Positions 61,503-64,000 of a DNA stretch of 64,000 nucleotides are shown in pieces. The stretch is from assembly GCA_965263375.1 (NCBI GenBank), contig OZ253669.1, forward strand, positions 434,001 to 498,000, written 5' to 3'. A program made the position numbers and the translations under genes. Position 1 is the first letter of the stretch, and every line of letters starts with the position of its first letter. This DNA is from JAJFFW01 sp965263375 (lineage in GTDB: Bacteria > Pseudomonadota > Alphaproteobacteria > Caulobacterales > Parvularculaceae). A model generated the notes under the pieces. It was given only the letters and a program-made list of their open reading frames with translations. It did not search any database and had not been told where the DNA came from.

Positions 61503-63794
61503 ATGGTTGATAAGGTAACCGACGAAGAAGCGCTTGAGTTTCACGCGCGCGGCAAACCAGGCAAGTTAGAAATAACGCCGACAAAGCCCATGGTGACCCA
61601 GCGCGATTTGTCGCTTGCATATAGTCCGGGGGTTGCCGTCCCGGTTAAAGCCATCGCTGAAAACCCAGATGTTGCGTATGATTATACGTCTAAAGGCAAT
61701 ATGGTCGCTGTTATTTCCAATGGCACCGCGATTTTAGGGCTGGGCGATTTAGGGCCCCTCGCTTCTAAACCGGTGATGGAAGGAAAGTCGGTTCTTTTTA
61801 AGCGTTTTGCTGATATCGATTCGGTTGATATTGAAGTTGATACCAAGGACCCAGAGGCCTTTATCAACTCGGTAAAATATCTGGGCCCGGCCTTTGGCGG
61901 CATCAATTTAGAAGACATTGCGGCGCCTGAAAGCTTCATTATTGAGCAGCGCCTAAAAGAAGAGATGGATATTCCCGTCTTTCATGATGACCAACACGGG
62001 ACAGCGATAATTGCGGCGGCTGGCTTGCTAAACGCGCTCGATATAACTGGAAAATCTATTAAGGACATCAAAGTCGCAGTCTCGGGCGCTGGGTCTTCTG
62101 CGCTATCTGTCATTGGGCTGATTAAAGCGATGGGCTTGCCGGCTGAAAATGCATTAGTCTGTGATTCAAAAGGTGTCCTTTATCAAGGGCGCACACAGGG
62201 GATGGACCAATGGCGCTCAGCCCATGCGGTTGCCACTGATAAACGCACGCTTGCTGAAGCCATGGATGGCGCAGATGTTGTGCTGGGTCTTTCCGTCGCC
62301 GGCGCCATCACAAAAGACATGATTAAGTCCATGGCGAAAAACCCCATCATTTTTGTGATGGCGAACCCTACGCCAGAGATTTTGCCGGAAGAAATCCGCG
62401 CTGTGCGCGACGATGCAATCATTGCGACCGGTCGGTCCGATTATGCAAACCAAGTCAACAATGTTCTCGGATTTCCGTATATTTTCCGCGGCGCTTTAGA
62501 TGCACGCGCGCGAACAATAAATGAAGAAATGAAGATCGCTTGCGCGCAGGCTCTTGCAAATCTGGCGCGCGAAGATGTGCCCGATGAGGTGGCTGTGGCC
62601 TATGGCAAACGCCTACGTTATGGGCCGGGTTACATCATTCCAACGCCGTTTGACCCACGGCTGATTTCAGAGATTCCGCCAGCCGTGGCCCAAGCTGCGG
62701 TCAAAACCGGTGTTGCTCGTAAACAAATCGGCGATCTGGAGGCTTACTCGCAAACGCTTGCCGCACGAACTGATCCAAATGCGGCTTTCTTGCAAAAACG
62801 CCACGCTCATTTACGCAACCTTGAAGAGCCAAAACGCATCGTTTTTGCTGAAGGCGAAGAAGAGGCTGTCATCCGCGCGGCTTACGCCTTCCAACAGGAA
62901 GGCCTTGGAAAAGCGATTTTGATCGGCCGTGAAGAGCGCGTTCATGAAATGTTGCGTGGCATCGGTTTGCCCTCCGATAGCGAATTTGAAATCCATAACG
63001 CGAAATTGTCAGAGCATAACCCAACGTACACAGATTTTCTTTATGAGCGCTTGCAACGTGAAGGCTATCTATACCGGGATGTCCAGCGGCTTGTTAATAA
63101 TGACCGGAACGTATTTGGCGCATGCATGCTTGCACATGGTCATGGCGATGGCATGGTCACGGGCGTTACCCGAAACTATGATGTTGCTTTAAACAATGTT
63201 CGCCTCGTGCTTGATCCAAAGCCGGGAGAACGCTTAGTGGGCATGTCCATCATTCTCGCTAAAGGCCGCACGCTCTATGTGGCTGATACGAATATTGCGA
63301 TTTTGCCAAGTGCTGAAGACCTTGCCGATATAGCGACACAGGTTGCCCATGCGGTGCGCCATCTTGGGGCGGAGCCGCGGGTTGCTTTCGTTTCATATTC
63401 TAACTTCGGCAATCCTGACTCAACCCATGCGCGCCGGGTTGGCGGCGCTGTTGCTGTTCTCGATGGGCGTGACGACGTGGACTTTGAGTATGAAGGCGAG
63501 ATGACGCCGCGTATGGCGCTTAATGAAGAGTTTCGGAAAGTCTATCCGTTTTCACGGTTAACCAGCGATGCAAATATTCTCGTGACGCCAGGCCTGCACT
63601 CTGCTTCGATTTCAACCAAGCTAATGGGTGAAGTCGGGGGCGCTAGTGTTCTTGGCCCAGTTCTTCTTGGCCTTGAAAAGCCGGTTCAGATTGCGCAGGT
63701 CGGCGCGCGCGTGTCGGATATTGTGACGCTCGCTGCTATGGCGGCGTATGATATCGACACTGATCACCGTTCTTGGGCGCAGCGAAATGGTTAA
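61503..63794 (+). CDS. maeB: NADP-dependent malic enzyme, MaeB type
   Basis: A 763-residue two-domain enzyme. The N-terminal 430 residues are malic enzyme (SPGVAVPVKAIAENPDVAYDY, HDDQHGTAIIAAAGLLNAL, VSGAGSSALSVIGLIKAMG). The C-terminal 330 residues are a phosphotransacetylase-like domain (GMVTGVTRNYDVALNNVRL, VLLGLEKPVQIAQ) that regulates activity by binding acetyl-CoA. It decarboxylates malate to pyruvate making NADPH. Start ATG 61503 has a GGGAG ribosome site 9 bases before it. Confidence 0.96.
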   Translation: MVDKVTDEEALEFHARGKPGKLEITPTKPMVTQRDLSLAYSPGVAVPVKAIAENPDVAYDYTSKGNMVAVISNGTAILGLGDLGPLASKPVMEGKSVLFKRFADIDSVDIEVDTKDPEAFINSVKYLGPAFGGINLEDIAAPESFIIEQRLKEEMDIPVFHDDQHGTAIIAAAGLLNALDITGKSIKDIKVAVSGAGSSALSVIGLIKAMGLPAENALVCDSKGVLYQGRTQGMDQWRSAHAVATDKRTLAEAMDGADVVLGLSVAGAITKDMIKSMAKNPIIFVMANPTPEILPEEIRAVRDDAIIATGRSDYANQVNNVLGFPYIFRGALDARARTINEEMKIACAQALANLAREDVPDEVAVAYGKRLRYGPGYIIPTPFDPRLISEIPPAVAQAAVKTGVARKQIGDLEAYSQTLAARTDPNAAFLQKRHAHLRNLEEPKRIVFAEGEEEAVIRAAYAFQQEGLGKAILIGREERVHEMLRGIGLPSDSEFEIHNAKLSEHNPTYTDFLYERLQREGYLYRDVQRLVNNDRNVFGACMLAHGHGDGMVTGVTRNYDVALNNVRLVLDPKPGERLVGMSIILAKGRTLYVADTNIAILPSAEDLADIATQVAHAVRHLGAEPRVAFVSYSNFGNPDSTHARRVGGAVAVLDGRDDVDFEYEGEMTPRMALNEEFRKVYPFSRLTSDANILVTPGLHSASISTKLMGEVGGASVLGPVLLGLEKPVQIAQVGARVSDIVTLAAMAAYDIDTDHRSWAQRNG

Positions 63795-63854
63795 CAATTA
63801 ATTAGCATGATATTTGCGTTGTCCTTTGCAGGTTGCAAAATGCAAAGGATCATC

Positions 63855-64000
63855 ATGGGCTCTGTTGTTTTTATCGCTATGGGCATGTCGTTTCTCGCTG
63901 TCCTGATTTGGTACATTGATAACGAAAAAAACGGGTCCTTGGGCGATGACGGCTTATTCGCATTGCGTCCAGCAGAGATTGAACCTGCTGATCAAGCACG
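63855..64000 (+). CDS. Membrane protein fragment at the right edge
   Basis: From ATG 63855 (AAGGA five bases before) the frame reads through the window end without a stop: one hydrophobic segment (SVVFIAMGMSFLAVLIW) and a charged, mostly polar continuation (NEKNGSLGDDGLFALRP). An ATG at 63840 is also in frame. The protein is incomplete; function unknown. It may share the maeB transcript, lying about 60 bases downstream. Confidence 0.6.
   Translation, partial: MGSVVFIAMGMSFLAVLIWYIDNEKNGSLGDDGLFALRPAEIEPADQA

Overview
The window looks like a chromosomal stretch from an alphaproteobacterium. The conserved neighbourhoods (yciB-ftsY-mtaB; lpoA-like/rsmI/yraN/gshB; cnoX/LonSB/Trm112; rdgB-hemW), the carboxyspermidine polyamine route, a Zur/CobW/DUF1826 zinc cluster and a large TonB-dependent receptor all fit that class. 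A marine member of the Caulobacterales/Parvularculales type is my guess; genus cannot be read from the sequence. Most of the window is ordinary core genome. Accessory character is concentrated in the first 11.5 kb and in small scars elsewhere.

Region 1 (1-9520) is one metabolic locus. It has the end of an RpiR-type regulator, a convergent NagD-type HAD phosphatase overlapping a GpdQ/CpdA-like metallophosphodiesterase, and divergently a TonB-dependent receptor followed by a PotABCD-type ABC importer and a PHP-domain phosphoesterase. Together they suggest uptake of a phosphodiester-like compound across both membranes, then hydrolysis of diester and monoester. The ABC ATPase is broken by two apparent frameshifts. 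Repeated AACTCATT half-sites lie between the divergent arms. Region 2 (9720-11553) is a mobile-element scar: an integrase pseudogene with an in-frame TGA, a small orphan gene, a membrane protein of unknown function and tRNA-Gly(GCC).

Region 3 (11752-30954) is housekeeping: a prolyl-tRNA editing-like protein, CnoX, LonSB, Trm112-like, a three-gene polyamine operon (carboxynorspermidine synthase and decarboxylase, agmatinase), a LolA-like protein, a candidate small RNA, exonuclease III, a SpoU-type methylase, a MarR regulator fused to a histone-H1-like tail, a Nudix hydrolase, YciB, FtsY, MtaB, LptG and LptF. Region 4 (29968-35932) holds a multipass membrane protein, three glycosyltransferases and a GNAT/BioF2-like acyltransferase, probably an envelope glycoconjugate cluster.

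Region 5 (35944-39666) is a zinc-homeostasis cluster (DUF1826, COG0523 GTPase, Zur, with a candidate operator between the divergent genes) followed by a cytochrome c'/b561 pair. A LysR pseudogene separates it from gshB, a BON lipoprotein, yraN, rsmI and an LpoA-like gene. Region 6 (45399-49184) is a LysR-controlled electrophile-detoxification set (old yellow enzyme, beta-class GST, aldo/keto reductase). Region 7 (49281-64000) has hemW, rdgB, an HD-domain protein, a TetR/DUF1330-like divergent pair with two palindromic operators, a MarR/membrane-protein pair, rlmN, argG, ppa, another TetR, a 39-residue membrane peptide next to a second candidate small RNA, a Nfu-type protein, maeB and a truncated gene at the right edge. 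I saw no CRISPR array, rRNA, intact insertion sequence or prophage.
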